Positions 36,980 through 48,457 of a stretch of 64,000 bases of DNA are shown here, piece after piece. The position numbers and the translations under genes were made by a program. Origin of the DNA: Oceanibacterium hippocampi (GTDB taxonomy: Bacteria; Pseudomonadota; Alphaproteobacteria; Sneathiellales; Sneathiellaceae); assembly GCF_900172325.1 (NCBI RefSeq), contig NZ_FWFR01000001.1:1938335-2002334 (forward strand). The letters are read 5' to 3'. Positions within the stretch are counted from its first letter, which is position 1; each line of letters begins with the position of its first letter. The notes below the pieces were generated by a model that ran no database searches, was not told the DNA's origin, and saw nothing but the letters and a program-made list of their open reading frames with translations.

Positions 36980-39388
36980 TCAGTCCGGCTTCGGGGTCAG
37001 GATGAGCCGTCCGAGCGCGCCGGCCTGGTAGTCGGCGGCGCTGGTCGTCATCGCTACATACCCGACTTTCGCCCAGTCCTCCGCCCAATTCTTGTAGAGC
37101 GGCGACAGCCGGTTGCCCGACTGGCCGGTCGAATGGATGAAGATCGAACGGTCGAGATCGGCGAGATCGTAGATCGCCCGGTAGGAGGCCGAATGCACGT
37201 TCGCGAAGGGCGCCGTCCCGTTGGCGATATCGAAGCGGCCGGCGTCGACGGTGTAGGTCCCGCCCATGGTCGGCACATCGACGTCGAACAGGTCCTTCAG
37301 CACCGGCACCTTGCCGAACGGGCGATGCTCGCCATGGGCGTGGTGCGCCGTCCCCCAGTTCCAGGCCGTGCGGTCGCTGCCGTAGCGCGTTTCCAGGTCG
37401 GCGATAGCGAGGTCGAGGGCGCGCCGCAGCATGGTCGGGCAATCCTCGACCGCGTCCGTCGTCACGTCGTCGCACCAGGCGCCCTGGCCCTCGCGGTCCA
37501 GCAGCACGTTGGTAATGAAGACCGGGCGCTGGCTCCAGGCGTCGGCGAACAGGTCCGGGCCAAGGTCGTCAGAATAGACGAGGCGGGTGAACTCCCGGTA
37601 CCAGGCGGAGAAGATCAGCGGCTCCACCATGTCGGCCGCCATCGTGCCGTCCCAGGCGCGCAGCTGGGCAAGCGCCAGCGCCGCCTTCTCGTCGCTTCCC
37701 TCGATCGTGGTCATCAGCGGCAGCAGGTCGCCGGCCATGGTCGACCGGACGTCCGCCTGCATGGCGCGGAAGCTCTCGACCGAATGCTTCTCGGTCTCGT
37801 CGAGCAGGGTGGCGATGCGCCGCGCCCGGTAGGGCGGCGTCCATTCGAAGGTCAGGTGATAGGGATAGTTGTCCGGGACGACCTTCTGGTTGGCGGTGTA
37901 GATGACGCCGCTTTCCGGGTTGAAGGCCTGCGGCAGGTCCTCGAACGGGATGTAGCCGTCCCAGTCGTAGCGGTCGTCCCAGCCGGGCGAGGGCATCAGC
38001 CCGCGGATGTCGTTCTCGGCCTTGCGCATCGGGATATGCGCCGGCGCGTAGTAGCCGATGTTCCCGTCGACGTCGGCATAGAGGATATTCTGCTGCGGCA
38101 CCCGGAAACTGCGGAGCGCGCCGACGAAGCTGTCCCAGTCGGTTGCCGTCATCATGGCGAGGCCGCCGTCGGCGGTGGTGTCGTCGTCGTCGAGCGCGGT
38201 CCAGGCGAAGGCGAGCCCGGTGTCGGAGGGCAGGTCGGCGCGAACGCTGGCCATCGCGTCGGAAATGATCGGACCGTGGCGGCTGATCCGGACCCGGAAG
38301 GAAACCGGGGCCGAATCCTTCACCTTGATGACCTCGTCGCGGAAGGCGAAGGCGGCCGGGCCGTCAGGCGTCAAGTAGGAATCCGGATCGCCGGCCGGGT
38401 TGCGTTCGATATACAGGTCCTGGACGTCCGGCCCTGTGTTGGTGAAGCCCCAGGCGATACGGTCGTTGCGGCCGAGCACGACGGCCGGGATGCCGGGCAG
38501 GGTGGCGCCGATCGTGTCCAGGCCGGGCGCCTTCAGATGCGCGAGATACCAGAGCGCCGGCGCCGACAACCCGAGGTGTGGATCGTTGGCGAGCAACGGC
38601 TTGCCGGTAACGGTGCGCGCGCCCGAGACCGCCCAGTTGTTCGATCCGGCACCGCGTGGCAGGTGCGGCGGGGCGATCCCGGCAAGCCGGGTAAGGCCGC
38701 GCCCGGTACTGTCGTAAAGGGCCTTGAGATTGGGCAGGGAGACCGGCGCGTCGCCCGGATAGGGCGGCAGGAACTGGCCGATGGCGGTCGGCGTCAACCG
38801 CTCGGTAAGCGCGAAGCGGAGCAACTCGCTCGACCAGTTGGCGGACAGGTCCCAGGCCATCATCTTCAGCCAGACCAGCGAATCGGCCGCTGTCCAGGGC
38901 TCCGGATCGACGCCCAGGATGACGAACTCGACCGGCAGCGCGCCGGAGCGGTTTTCCAGGAAGGCGTTCACCCCGGCCGCGTAGGCGTCGAGCCGGGCGC
39001 GCGTCTCCGGCTTAAGCCGGGAATAGTTCCGTTCGGCGAAATGGTAGACGCCGAGCGTGCGCAGGAAGCGGTCGGTGCCGACCGTCGCCTCGCCGAGGAT
39101 CTCGCTAAGTCGCCCGGCGCCGATGCGGCGGTTCATTTCCATCTGCCAGAGCCGGTCCTGGGCATGCACGAAGCCGAGGCCGAAGAGCGCGTCCTCGATG
39201 CTCTGCCCCTCGATATGGGGGATGCCGTTGCGGTCGCGGGTGATGGTGATCGGCGCCGACGGGCCGGCGAGCGCGATCTCGCCGTCAAGCTGCGGCAGCG
39301 AGGTCCGCAGGTAGTAATAGCCGCCGGCCGCAGCGATACCGATCAGCAGGATCAGCACGGCGAAGCCGCGCAACAGCCATCTCCCCAT
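36980..39388 (-). CDS. Penicillin acylase family (Ntn) amidohydrolase
   Basis: An 802-residue N-terminal-nucleophile hydrolase made as a precursor. It begins with a hydrophobic anchor or signal (LLRGFAVLILLIGIAAAGGYYYL), followed by the alpha chain with ITRDRNGIPHIEG and DALFGLGFVHAQDRLWQMEM, and the self-cleavage site at Gly248-Ser249 in GAGSNNWAVSG, which makes Ser249 the nucleophile at the start of the beta chain. NDPHLGL follows 20 residues later. Family members cleave penicillins, acyl-homoserine lactones or other N-acyl amides; which applies here cannot be told. ATG 39386-39388 puts the signal first. It lies 17 bp upstream of the threonine ammonia-lyase start and may be co-transcribed. 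Confidence 0.92.
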   Translation of the reverse strand: MGRWLLRGFAVLILLIGIAAAGGYYYLRTSLPQLDGEIALAGPSAPITITRDRNGIPHIEGQSIEDALFGLGFVHAQDRLWQMEMNRRIGAGRLSEILGEATVGTDRFLRTLGVYHFAERNYSRLKPETRARLDAYAAGVNAFLENRSGALPVEFVILGVDPEPWTAADSLVWLKMMAWDLSANWSSELLRFALTERLTPTAIGQFLPPYPGDAPVSLPNLKALYDSTGRGLTRLAGIAPPHLPRGAGSNNWAVSGARTVTGKPLLANDPHLGLSAPALWYLAHLKAPGLDTIGATLPGIPAVVLGRNDRIAWGFTNTGPDVQDLYIERNPAGDPDSYLTPDGPAAFAFRDEVIKVKDSAPVSFRVRISRHGPIISDAMASVRADLPSDTGLAFAWTALDDDDTTADGGLAMMTATDWDSFVGALRSFRVPQQNILYADVDGNIGYYAPAHIPMRKAENDIRGLMPSPGWDDRYDWDGYIPFEDLPQAFNPESGVIYTANQKVVPDNYPYHLTFEWTPPYRARRIATLLDETEKHSVESFRAMQADVRSTMAGDLLPLMTTIEGSDEKAALALAQLRAWDGTMAADMVEPLIFSAWYREFTRLVYSDDLGPDLFADAWSQRPVFITNVLLDREGQGAWCDDVTTDAVEDCPTMLRRALDLAIADLETRYGSDRTAWNWGTAHHAHGEHRPFGKVPVLKDLFDVDVPTMGGTYTVDAGRFDIANGTAPFANVHSASYRAIYDLADLDRSIFIHSTGQSGNRLSPLYKNWAEDWAKVGYVAMTTSAADYQAGALGRLILTPKPD

Positions 39389-39501
39389 CGTCTTCCCGTC
39401 TCCCCCGAACCTGGCGGGCAATCCTTGCGGCGCTTTGTACGCCGTCGAGCCTGGGCTATAAGGCCGTCAAAGCCAACTCACATCAAGAAGGAAGCGCCGT
39501 C

Positions 39502-40383
39502 ATGTCGAAATCCGTCGCCTTCATCGGTCTGGGCGTCATGGGCTATCCCATGGCCGGTCACCTGCAGAAGGCCGGTCATCGTGTCACCGTCTACAACCGG
39601 ACGGCGCCGAAGGCCGGTAAATGGGTGTCGGAATATGGCGGCGCGCAGGCCGCGACGCCGGCCGGGGCGGCGAAGGGGGCCGACTTCGTGATGGCCTGCG
39701 TCGGCAACGACGACGATCTCCGGAGCGTCGTCCTCGGCGACGAGGGCGCCTTCGCCGGGATGTCGAAGGGGGCGATCTTCGTCGACCATACGACCGCGTC
39801 CGCCGATGTCGCGCGCGAACTCGGCGCGATCGCGAAAGAGGCCGGCTTCGGCTTCGTCGACGCCCCGGTGTCCGGCGGCCAGGCCGGCGCCGAGAACGGC
39901 GTGCTGACCGTCATGTGCGGCGGCGCCCAGGCCGATTTCGACGCCGCCGCGCCGATCATCGACGCCTATGCGCGGGCCTGCAAGCGGCTGGGCGAGGTCG
40001 GTTCCGGCCAGCTCACCAAGATGGTCAACCAGATCTGCATCGCCGGCCTCGTCCAGGGGCTGTCCGAGGCGATCAATTTCGGCGAGAAGGCCGGTCTCGA
40101 CATGGCCGAGGTGATCTCGGTCATCTCCAAGGGCGCGGCGCAGAGCTGGCAGATGGAGAACCGCTACCGGACCATGATCGACGACGAGTTCGAGCATGGC
40201 TTCGCGGTCGACTGGATGCGCAAGGATCTCGGCATCTGCCTGGAGGAGGCGAAGCGCCTCGGCACCAGCCTGCCGGTGACCGCGCTGGTCGACCAGTTCT
40301 ACGGCGAGGTGCAGGGCCTCGGCGGCAACCGCTGGGACACGTCGAGCCTGATCCGGCGGCTGCGCGTCTTCAACGGAAAGTAG
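39502..40383 (+). CDS. NAD(P)-dependent beta-hydroxyacid dehydrogenase
   Basis: A 293-residue oxidoreductase of the 3-hydroxyisobutyrate / tartronate-semialdehyde family. It has the nucleotide motif FIGLGVMGYPMAGHL, the cofactor-specificity segment VYNRT (the Arg after beta2 suggests NADPH), the substrate motif DAPVSGGQAGAENG and the catalytic Lys in GQLTKMVNQ. A second family member, mmsB at 45237, is in the valine cluster, so this copy likely has another substrate, such as a glyoxylate or succinic semialdehyde reductase type. It is divergent from the acylase gene and is 127 bp upstream of the decarboxylase. Confidence 0.9.
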   Translation: MSKSVAFIGLGVMGYPMAGHLQKAGHRVTVYNRTAPKAGKWVSEYGGAQAATPAGAAKGADFVMACVGNDDDLRSVVLGDEGAFAGMSKGAIFVDHTTASADVARELGAIAKEAGFGFVDAPVSGGQAGAENGVLTVMCGGAQADFDAAAPIIDAYARACKRLGEVGSGQLTKMVNQICIAGLVQGLSEAINFGEKAGLDMAEVISVISKGAAQSWQMENRYRTMIDDEFEHGFAVDWMRKDLGICLEEAKRLGTSLPVTALVDQFYGEVQGLGGNRWDTSSLIRRLRVFNGK

Positions 40384-40510
40384 CGGAACCGGGGGGCGCG
40401 GACGAGCGGCCCGGGCGAATGGCGGGGGATTGTGAATTGTCACTCGACATTCGCTGTGTTCCGCTCGATATGCATCCTTCCATTCCACCTTCACCGCGAA
40501 TGCGAGACCG

Positions 40511-41680
40511 ATGACGACAACGAAAGCAGCGGGTGCCAGCGGGCCCCGGATATATCCCAATGTCGATGCCGTCGTTACGGCGCTCAGGCCGAGCTACCCG
40601 GTCTTCTGCGTTCGCGCGGGCCGGCTGACGGCCCGTGCCCGGACCTTCATCGAAGGCTTCCCCGGCACCGTGCTCTACGCGGTGAAATGCAATCCCCATC
40701 CGTTCGTGCTCCGCACGCTCTACAAGGCGGGGATCCACAATTTCGACAGCGCCTCGCTGCCGGAAATCGCCCTCGTCTCGGAGCTGTTCGAGGAACCCGG
40801 CCTGTTCTTCCACCACCCGATCAAGAGCCGGGCGGCGATCCAGTCGGCCTATCGCGTCTACGGCGTGCGCCATTACACGATCGACCACTGGAAGGAACTC
40901 GAGAAGATCCGCGAGGAAATCCGCCGGGTCGAGGGCATCGACGAGCCGCCGATCATCCATGTCCGGGTGGCGACGCCGCCGTCCGGCGCCTCCTACGAAC
41001 TGTCGCGCAAATTCGGCGCGACCCGGGAGGACGCGATCAAGCTGCTCGACAAGGTGCACGAATACGGCTTCGAGTGCGGCATCTCCTTCCATGTCGGCTC
41101 GCAATGCGTCGATCCGGAAGCCTGGCGGCGCGGCTTCGAGGTCGTCCGCGACGTGCTCGCCGGAACGCAGGCGAAGCCCCGCTGGATCAATTGCGGCGGT
41201 GGCTTCCCGGCGCATTATGGCGGCCAGGAGCCGCCGCCGCTCGACGTCTTCCTCGACATCATCAAGGAGGAATGGGCCCGGCTCGACCTCGGCCCCGACG
41301 CGCACCTGCTCTGCGAGCCCGGCCGCGGCATGGTTGCCGATTCGGTCTCGCTGCTGGTCCGCGTGATGCTCCGGAAGGGCGACCGGCTCTATCTCAATGA
41401 CGGCGTCTTCGGCAGCCTGTCGGAGATCCGCGACGCCAACCTGACCCCGCCGGTCCGGCTGATCAAGCGCGACGGCTCGCCGAAGTCCGAGACGATGCAG
41501 GAATTCACCTTCTACGGCCCGACCTGCGACAGCCTCGACATGCTGCCGAGCCGCTTCATGCTGCCGGACGACGTGGAGGAGGGCGACTGGATCGACATCG
41601 GCCAGATCGGCGCCTATTCGAATGCCGTTTCCTCCGACTTCAACGGCTTCCGCGCGGAAACCTTCGTGCTGGTCGAATAG
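40511..41680 (+). CDS. Fold III PLP decarboxylase (ornithine/lysine type)
   Basis: A 389-residue eukaryotic-type (alanine-racemase fold) decarboxylase of the ornithine/lysine/diaminopimelate group, likely making putrescine or cadaverine. PLP Lys59 in LYAVKCNP, FHVGSQCVDPEAW, the GGGFPAHYGG loop, EPGRGMVADSV which binds phosphate, and Cys339 in YGPTCDSLD, the catalytic cysteine near the C-terminus contributed across the dimer, are all present. The distinction between ornithine and lysine use cannot be made by eye. It converges with hemB across 30 bp. Confidence 0.92.
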   Translation: MTTTKAAGASGPRIYPNVDAVVTALRPSYPVFCVRAGRLTARARTFIEGFPGTVLYAVKCNPHPFVLRTLYKAGIHNFDSASLPEIALVSELFEEPGLFFHHPIKSRAAIQSAYRVYGVRHYTIDHWKELEKIREEIRRVEGIDEPPIIHVRVATPPSGASYELSRKFGATREDAIKLLDKVHEYGFECGISFHVGSQCVDPEAWRRGFEVVRDVLAGTQAKPRWINCGGGFPAHYGGQEPPPLDVFLDIIKEEWARLDLGPDAHLLCEPGRGMVADSVSLLVRVMLRKGDRLYLNDGVFGSLSEIRDANLTPPVRLIKRDGSPKSETMQEFTFYGPTCDSLDMLPSRFMLPDDVEEGDWIDIGQIGAYSNAVSSDFNGFRAETFVLVE

Positions 41681-41710
41681 CGTCCCGGGCTCCGGGGCGG
41701 CTGGCTCTCG

Positions 41711-44088
<2,378 letters not shown>

Positions 44089-44103
44089 GCGCCGGAGAAA
44101 CCG

Positions 44104-45168
44104 ATGTCCGACGACGAACTTCTTGTCGAGGCGCGCGGCGGCCTGCGCCTCGTGACCCTCAACCGCCCGGAGGCGCTGAACGCGCTGACGCATGGCATGT
44201 GCCTCGAACTCGACCGCCTGCTCGCGGCGTGGGAGAGCGACCCGGCGGTCGGCGCGGTGCTGCTGAAGGGCGCCGGCGAGCGCGCCTTCTGCGCCGGCGG
44301 CGACATCCGCAAGCTCTATGACGAGGGTCGTCATGGCGGACGCTATCCCTACGATTTCTACCACGACGAATATCGCCTGAACGCCCGCGTCCATCATTTC
44401 CCGAAGCCCTACATCGCGGTCCTCGACGGCATCGTCATGGGTGGCGGGGTCGGGATCTCGATGCCCGGACCGCACCGGATCGTCACCGAGAACACGCTGT
44501 TCGCCATGCCGGAATGCGGGATCGGCCTGTTTCCCGATGTCGGCGGCAGCCATTTCCTGCCGCGCCTGCCGGGCAGGGTCGGTCTCTGGCTCGGCCTGAC
44601 CGGCGCCCGGATCAAGGCGGCCGATTGCATCGCGGCGGGGATCGGCACCTCCCATCTGCCGGCCGCCAAGCTCGGCCACCTGGAAGACGCGCTGGCCGCG
44701 CTTTCCTACGAGCCGGGCGCCCCGGACGGGGTCGGGCCGGCGATCGAGGTGCTGTCCGAGCCGCCGGAGATGGTGCCGCTGGCGGCGATCCGGGACGAGA
44801 TCGATGCCTGCTTCGACGGGCCGGACGTGGAATCCGTGCTCGCCGCCCTGAAGGCCAGCCCGAGCGACTGGGCGGCGAAGGCGGCGGCGGCGATCGAGCG
44901 CAATTCGCCGACCAGCCTGAAGGTCGCCTTCCGCCAGTACCACGAGGGCGCGAAACGCGACTTCGAGGCCTGCATGCGGATGGAATGGCGCATGGTCAAC
45001 CGGATCATCGCCGGCAGGGATTTCTACGAGGGCACCCGCGCCGTCGTCATCGACAAGGACCAGAAGCCGGTCTGGCAGCCACCGGGCCTCGGCGATGTCA
45101 GCGACGCCGACGTGGACGCCTATTTCGCGCCACTCGACGGCGGCGATCTCCGCTTCGACTGGGAATGA
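44104..45168 (+). CDS. 3-hydroxyisobutyryl-CoA hydrolase / enoyl-CoA hydratase family
   Basis: A 354-residue crotonase-fold protein of the ECH_2 (HIBYL-CoA hydrolase) branch. The N-terminal crotonase core has LNRPEALNALTHGM, the oxyanion residues in FCAGGDIRKLY and GIVMGGGVGIS and the conserved MPECGIGLFPDVGGS; the longer C-terminal part has the branch-specific DFYEGTRAVVIDKDQKPVW. It is longer than simple enoyl-CoA hydratases (about 260). It starts 15 bp after the acyl-CoA dehydrogenase and is followed by mmsB, so hydrolysis of 3-hydroxyisobutyryl-CoA in valine breakdown is the natural role. Confidence 0.92.
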   Translation: MSDDELLVEARGGLRLVTLNRPEALNALTHGMCLELDRLLAAWESDPAVGAVLLKGAGERAFCAGGDIRKLYDEGRHGGRYPYDFYHDEYRLNARVHHFPKPYIAVLDGIVMGGGVGISMPGPHRIVTENTLFAMPECGIGLFPDVGGSHFLPRLPGRVGLWLGLTGARIKAADCIAAGIGTSHLPAAKLGHLEDALAALSYEPGAPDGVGPAIEVLSEPPEMVPLAAIRDEIDACFDGPDVESVLAALKASPSDWAAKAAAAIERNSPTSLKVAFRQYHEGAKRDFEACMRMEWRMVNRIIAGRDFYEGTRAVVIDKDQKPVWQPPGLGDVSDADVDAYFAPLDGGDLRFDWE

Positions 45169-45236
45169 AGGCGGTCCAGGGTAACAACGGAAGTCACGAT
45201 CAAAAGCAAGCGGCGAACAGCCGGGGAGGGAACATC

Positions 45237-46124
45237 ATGGCGAAGATCGGATTCATCGGCGTCGGCAACATGGGCGGGCCGATGGCCCGCAACCTGATCA
45301 AGGCGGGGCACGAGGTCGTCGCCTTCGATCTGTCCGAGGCGGCGCTGGCCGCGGTCGAGGCGGCCGGCGGCACCCGGGTGGCGAAGGCGGTCGATGCCGC
45401 GAAAGGGGTCGGCACGGTCGTCACCATGCTGCCCCAGGGCAAGCATGTCCGGGCCGTCTACCTGGGGGACCAGGGTATCCTCGGGGTCGCCGAGCCGGAC
45501 ACGCTGTTCATCGACTGCTCGACCATCGATGTCGCGACCGCCCGCGAGGTCGTCGCGGAAGCGGTGAAGCAGGGCCATGCCATGGTCGACGCCCCGGTCT
45601 CGGGCGGCGTCGGCGGAGCCGAGGCGGCGACGCTCACCTTCATGGTCGGCGGCGAGACGGCGGCCTTCGAGCGGGCCCGGCCCTACCTGGAGCGGATGGG
45701 CAAGAAGATCGTCCATGCCGGCGGCGCCGGCAACGGCCAGGTCGCCAAGATCTGCAACAACATGATCCTCGGCATCTCGATGATCGGCGTGTCGGAGGCC
45801 TTCGTGCTGGCCGAGAAGCTCGGCCTCGATGCCCAGACCTTCTTCGACATCTCGTCCGCCGCGTCCGGCCAGTGCTGGGCGATGACCTCCTATTGCCCGG
45901 TGCCCGGCCCGGTCCCGGCCTCGCCCGCCAACCGGGGCTACCAGCCCGGCTTCTCCGCCGACAACATGCTGAAGGACCTCAGGCTGTCGCAGGAGGCGGC
46001 GGCCACGGCGGCGAGCGCCACCCCGCTCGGCGAGGCGGCGGCCAGGCTCTACGAGCAGTATGTCGGCAAGGACGGCGCCGGTACCGACTTCTCCGGCATC
46101 GTCAGGATGATCCGGGGGGAGTGA
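45237..46124 (+). CDS. mmsB: 3-hydroxyisobutyrate dehydrogenase
   Basis: Oxidises 3-hydroxyisobutyrate to methylmalonate semialdehyde with NAD in valine catabolism. The 295-residue product has IGFIGVGNMGGPMARNLI, the NAD-type FDLS after beta2, MVDAPVSGGVGGAEAATL and the catalytic Lys in GNGQVAKICNN; the C-terminal half has GFSADNMLKDLRLSQEAA. ATG 45237-45239 has GGGGAGGG shortly ahead. It completes the run of acyl-CoA dehydrogenase, hydrolase and dehydrogenase; the next pathway enzyme, methylmalonate-semialdehyde dehydrogenase (mmsA), is not in the window. Confidence 0.95.
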   Translation: MAKIGFIGVGNMGGPMARNLIKAGHEVVAFDLSEAALAAVEAAGGTRVAKAVDAAKGVGTVVTMLPQGKHVRAVYLGDQGILGVAEPDTLFIDCSTIDVATAREVVAEAVKQGHAMVDAPVSGGVGGAEAATLTFMVGGETAAFERARPYLERMGKKIVHAGGAGNGQVAKICNNMILGISMIGVSEAFVLAEKLGLDAQTFFDISSAASGQCWAMTSYCPVPGPVPASPANRGYQPGFSADNMLKDLRLSQEAAATAASATPLGEAAARLYEQYVGKDGAGTDFSGIVRMIRGE

Positions 46125-46158
46125 GGGAGGAGGCCGCGCAACGGCTCCCGATGAGGGA

Positions 46159-46178
46159 GAGGGGCGGTGACGCCCCTC
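46159..46178. terminator. Hairpin between convergent mmsB and DUF1330 genes
   Basis: GAGGGGCG (46159-46166), loop GTGA and CGCCCCTC (46171-46178) form a perfect 8-bp stem, 34 bases after the mmsB stop codon and two bases from the stop codon of the DUF1330 gene. No T-run follows on either strand, so bidirectional termination is only a suggestion. Confidence 0.4.
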
Positions 46179-46180
46179 GG

Positions 46181-46480
46181 TCAGACCCCGTCGACGATGA
46201 TGAACTGGGCGTCGGCGGCGTTCGCGCGCTTGGCCTTCGCGGCTGAATATTCCGGCGAGTTGTAGCAGCGCCGGGCACTGTCGAGATCCGGGAACTCGAC
46301 GATCACGACGCGGCGCGTCTCGTTCTCGCCTTCCATCGTCTCCAGGTTGCCGCCACGGGCAATGAACTTGCCGCCATAGGCCGCGATCGCGCCCGGCGAG
46401 AGCTTCTTGTATTCCTCGTAGGCGGCCGGATCGGTGACGTTTACTCTGGCGATCATGTACGCGGGCATCGGCATCTCCAT
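46181..46480 (-). CDS. DUF1330 family protein
   Basis: A 99-residue dimeric alpha-beta barrel-type protein. It has the family pattern AYMIARVNVTDPAAYEEYKKLSPGAIAAYGGKFIARGG (taken as about residues 7-45), then RRVVIVEFPDLDSARRCYNSPEYSAAKAKRA, where the family has E-F-x-S/D and a W/Y-Y-x-S-x-E-Y signature. Biochemical role is not established for the family. Three in-frame ATGs (at 46480, 46474 and 46468) are possible starts; AGGGGG precedes the first by about five bases. Convergent with mmsB and divergent from the enoyl-CoA hydratase. Confidence 0.88.
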   Translation of the reverse strand: MEMPMPAYMIARVNVTDPAAYEEYKKLSPGAIAAYGGKFIARGGNLETMEGENETRRVVIVEFPDLDSARRCYNSPEYSAAKAKRANAADAQFIIVDGV

Positions 46481-46550
46481 ATCTGCCCCCTGCGGGGCGG
46501 GCTGAACGGTGCTGTTCGTTCACCCGTGAATAGCTTGGGGGAGAGACGTC

Positions 46551-47345
46551 ATGCAATGGGAACATGTCTCAATAGAGCGTGAAGGGCGGCTCGCCATCGT
46601 CCGTTTCGACCGTGGCGACGGGCGCAATCCGCTGTCGGGCCAGTTGCTCCGCGAGCTGACCGAGGCGGCGCGGAGCTTCGAGGACGATCTCGGGACGAGC
46701 TGCGTCATCCTGAGCGGGGCCGGGCCGAACTTCTCGGTCGGCTTCGACCTCAAGGACCCGATTGCCACCGAGCGCCTGAGCGCCGGGCTCGACCGGCGGC
46801 GCCAGCTTTCCGCCTACGGCGCCCGCATGTGCCGGGCCTGGGAGGAGATCCCGGCCTTCACCATCGCCGCCATCGAGGGCTGGTGCATCGGCGGCGGCAC
46901 GGCGTTGGCCGTGGCGCTCGATTTCCGTGTCGCCGCCCGCGACGCGACCTTCTACGTGCCGGAAATCAGCCGCGGCATGAACATGAGCTGGCAGTCGATC
47001 CCGCGCTTCGTCAGCCTGATCGGTCCGGCCCGTGCGAAGCAGCTCGCCATCATGGCCGAGAAGGTGCCGGCCGATGAGGCGCGGCGCTGGGGCCTTGTCG
47101 AGGAACTGGCCGAGCCCGGCGCGGCGATGGCGCTGGCGCGGACCTACGCCGCCAAAGTGACCGACAAGCCGCCGGTCCCGGTCCGCATGATCAAGCAGGG
47201 CGCGACCCAGGCCGCCAACGCGCTCGGCCACGCGGTGAGCTACATGGACGCCGACCAGTTCGCGCTCGCCCAGACCGGCGCCGACTATCGCGAGGGGGTC
47301 GCGTCGTTCCTGGAGAAACGGCCGCCGAACTATACCGGCGACTGA
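46551..47345 (+). CDS. Enoyl-CoA hydratase/isomerase family protein
   Basis: A 264-residue crotonase-fold enzyme acting on an unknown acyl-CoA. The N-terminal half has IVRFDRGDGRNPLSGQLL, the first oxyanion segment NFSVGFDLKD and the second AAIEGWCIGGGTALAVALDFRVAA; ATFYVPEISRGMN follows where catalytic acids usually lie. The Ser-Val in NFSVGFDL replaces the more usual CAGxD, so the exact activity is open. It stands alone on the plus strand between the DUF1330 gene and a convergent AraC regulator. Confidence 0.88.
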   Translation: MQWEHVSIEREGRLAIVRFDRGDGRNPLSGQLLRELTEAARSFEDDLGTSCVILSGAGPNFSVGFDLKDPIATERLSAGLDRRRQLSAYGARMCRAWEEIPAFTIAAIEGWCIGGGTALAVALDFRVAARDATFYVPEISRGMNMSWQSIPRFVSLIGPARAKQLAIMAEKVPADEARRWGLVEELAEPGAAMALARTYAAKVTDKPPVPVRMIKQGATQAANALGHAVSYMDADQFALAQTGADYREGVASFLEKRPPNYTGD

Positions 47346-47388
47346 CCGGTTGACGCGGCCGGCGTCCGGCGCGGCCGGGTCGCGATGC

Positions 47389-48348
47389 TCAGCCCGGCGC
47401 GCCGCCGCCCCGTTGCGCGCGCCGCCAGGTGCCCGGCCCGACCCCGAAGGCGACCTTGAAGCGGCGGCTGAAGGCAGCCGGCGAGGCATAGCCGGCGCTG
47501 CTCGCGATATCGGCCATGTCGAGCGCCGAGGTGGCGAGCAGGGCGCGGGCCCGGGCGAGCCGCCAGCCGGTCAGGTAGCCGATCGGCGGCAGCCCGACCC
47601 GTTCGGTGAAATGGGCGGCGAAGCGGGCCCGCGACATCCCGGCGACCCGGGCCAGCGACTGGATCGTCCAGGCGGTTTCCGGTGAGCGGTGGATGGCGGA
47701 GAGCGCGCGCGCGAGGCGGGCGTCGCGCAGTGCCGCGACGAACCCGGCGCCGGGCGCGTCGCCGGCCGGGGCGAGGCGCCGCACCGCCTGGATGAAGACG
47801 ATCTCCAGCAGGCGGGCGAGGATGCCGCCGGTTCCCTGGCCGTCGAGGCCGGCCTCGAGCGTCAGCAGCCTGAGCGTCGCCGCCGCCCAGGGCTCGGACC
47901 CCAGGTCGCGGGCGCGGACCACGATCAGCGGCGGCAGGCCGGACAGCGCCGGATGGTCGACCGCCTCGTCGAAGCGGCAGAAGCCGCAGAGCAGCCGCGC
48001 CTGGGGCGGACCGTCGCCGTGACGCAGCAGGCCGTCGGCAAGGCAGCCGGCGCCGAGCAGGTCGCCGAGCGCGGCGGCCCCGGCGTCGGGTCCGTCGCCA
48101 AGCACCTGCGCCGCGCCATCGGGAACGATCGCCAGATCGCCTTCCGTGAGCAACTCGGGTTCGGCAGCGGCGTCATCCCCGCTGACCCGGATCCGGCAAT
48201 GTCCGTTCAGCACGAGGTGGAAGCGAATGCGGCGCTGCTCGCGCGGCAGTGCAACCGCGACATCGGGCCCGAGCTCGGCCCGGAAATAGAGCTCGCCCCG
48301 CAGGCGGAGGGTCGAGAATACCTCCGACAGGATGTCCTGCTTGTCCAT
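47389..48348 (-). CDS. AraC-family transcriptional regulator with cupin domain
   Basis: A 319-residue regulator. The N-terminal part (about 1-190) is a cupin-like sensor of the Cupin_6 type (LYFRAELGPDVAVALP, RIRFHLVLNGHCRI, LTEGDLAIVPDGAAQVL). The C-terminal part (about 220-315) has the two AraC helix-turn-helix units: WTIQSLARVAGMSRARFAAHF and DIASSAGYASPAAFSRRFKVAFG, the second being the most conserved block of the family. It is divergent from the LysE exporter across 109 bp, an arrangement in which the regulator usually controls the exporter. Inducer unknown. Confidence 0.92.
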   Translation of the reverse strand: MDKQDILSEVFSTLRLRGELYFRAELGPDVAVALPREQRRIRFHLVLNGHCRIRVSGDDAAAEPELLTEGDLAIVPDGAAQVLGDGPDAGAAALGDLLGAGCLADGLLRHGDGPPQARLLCGFCRFDEAVDHPALSGLPPLIVVRARDLGSEPWAAATLRLLTLEAGLDGQGTGGILARLLEIVFIQAVRRLAPAGDAPGAGFVAALRDARLARALSAIHRSPETAWTIQSLARVAGMSRARFAAHFTERVGLPPIGYLTGWRLARARALLATSALDMADIASSAGYASPAAFSRRFKVAFGVGPGTWRRAQRGGGAPG

Positions 48349-48457
48349 GTCGCTCAGTATTCGAGACGATCTGCACGAAAATCAAGACGTATGCAGGCTG
48401 CCTTTGTCGAGGTAGGCTGGCAAGCTCCCGCCGATCTCAATGAACGGGAAGGCCGAC

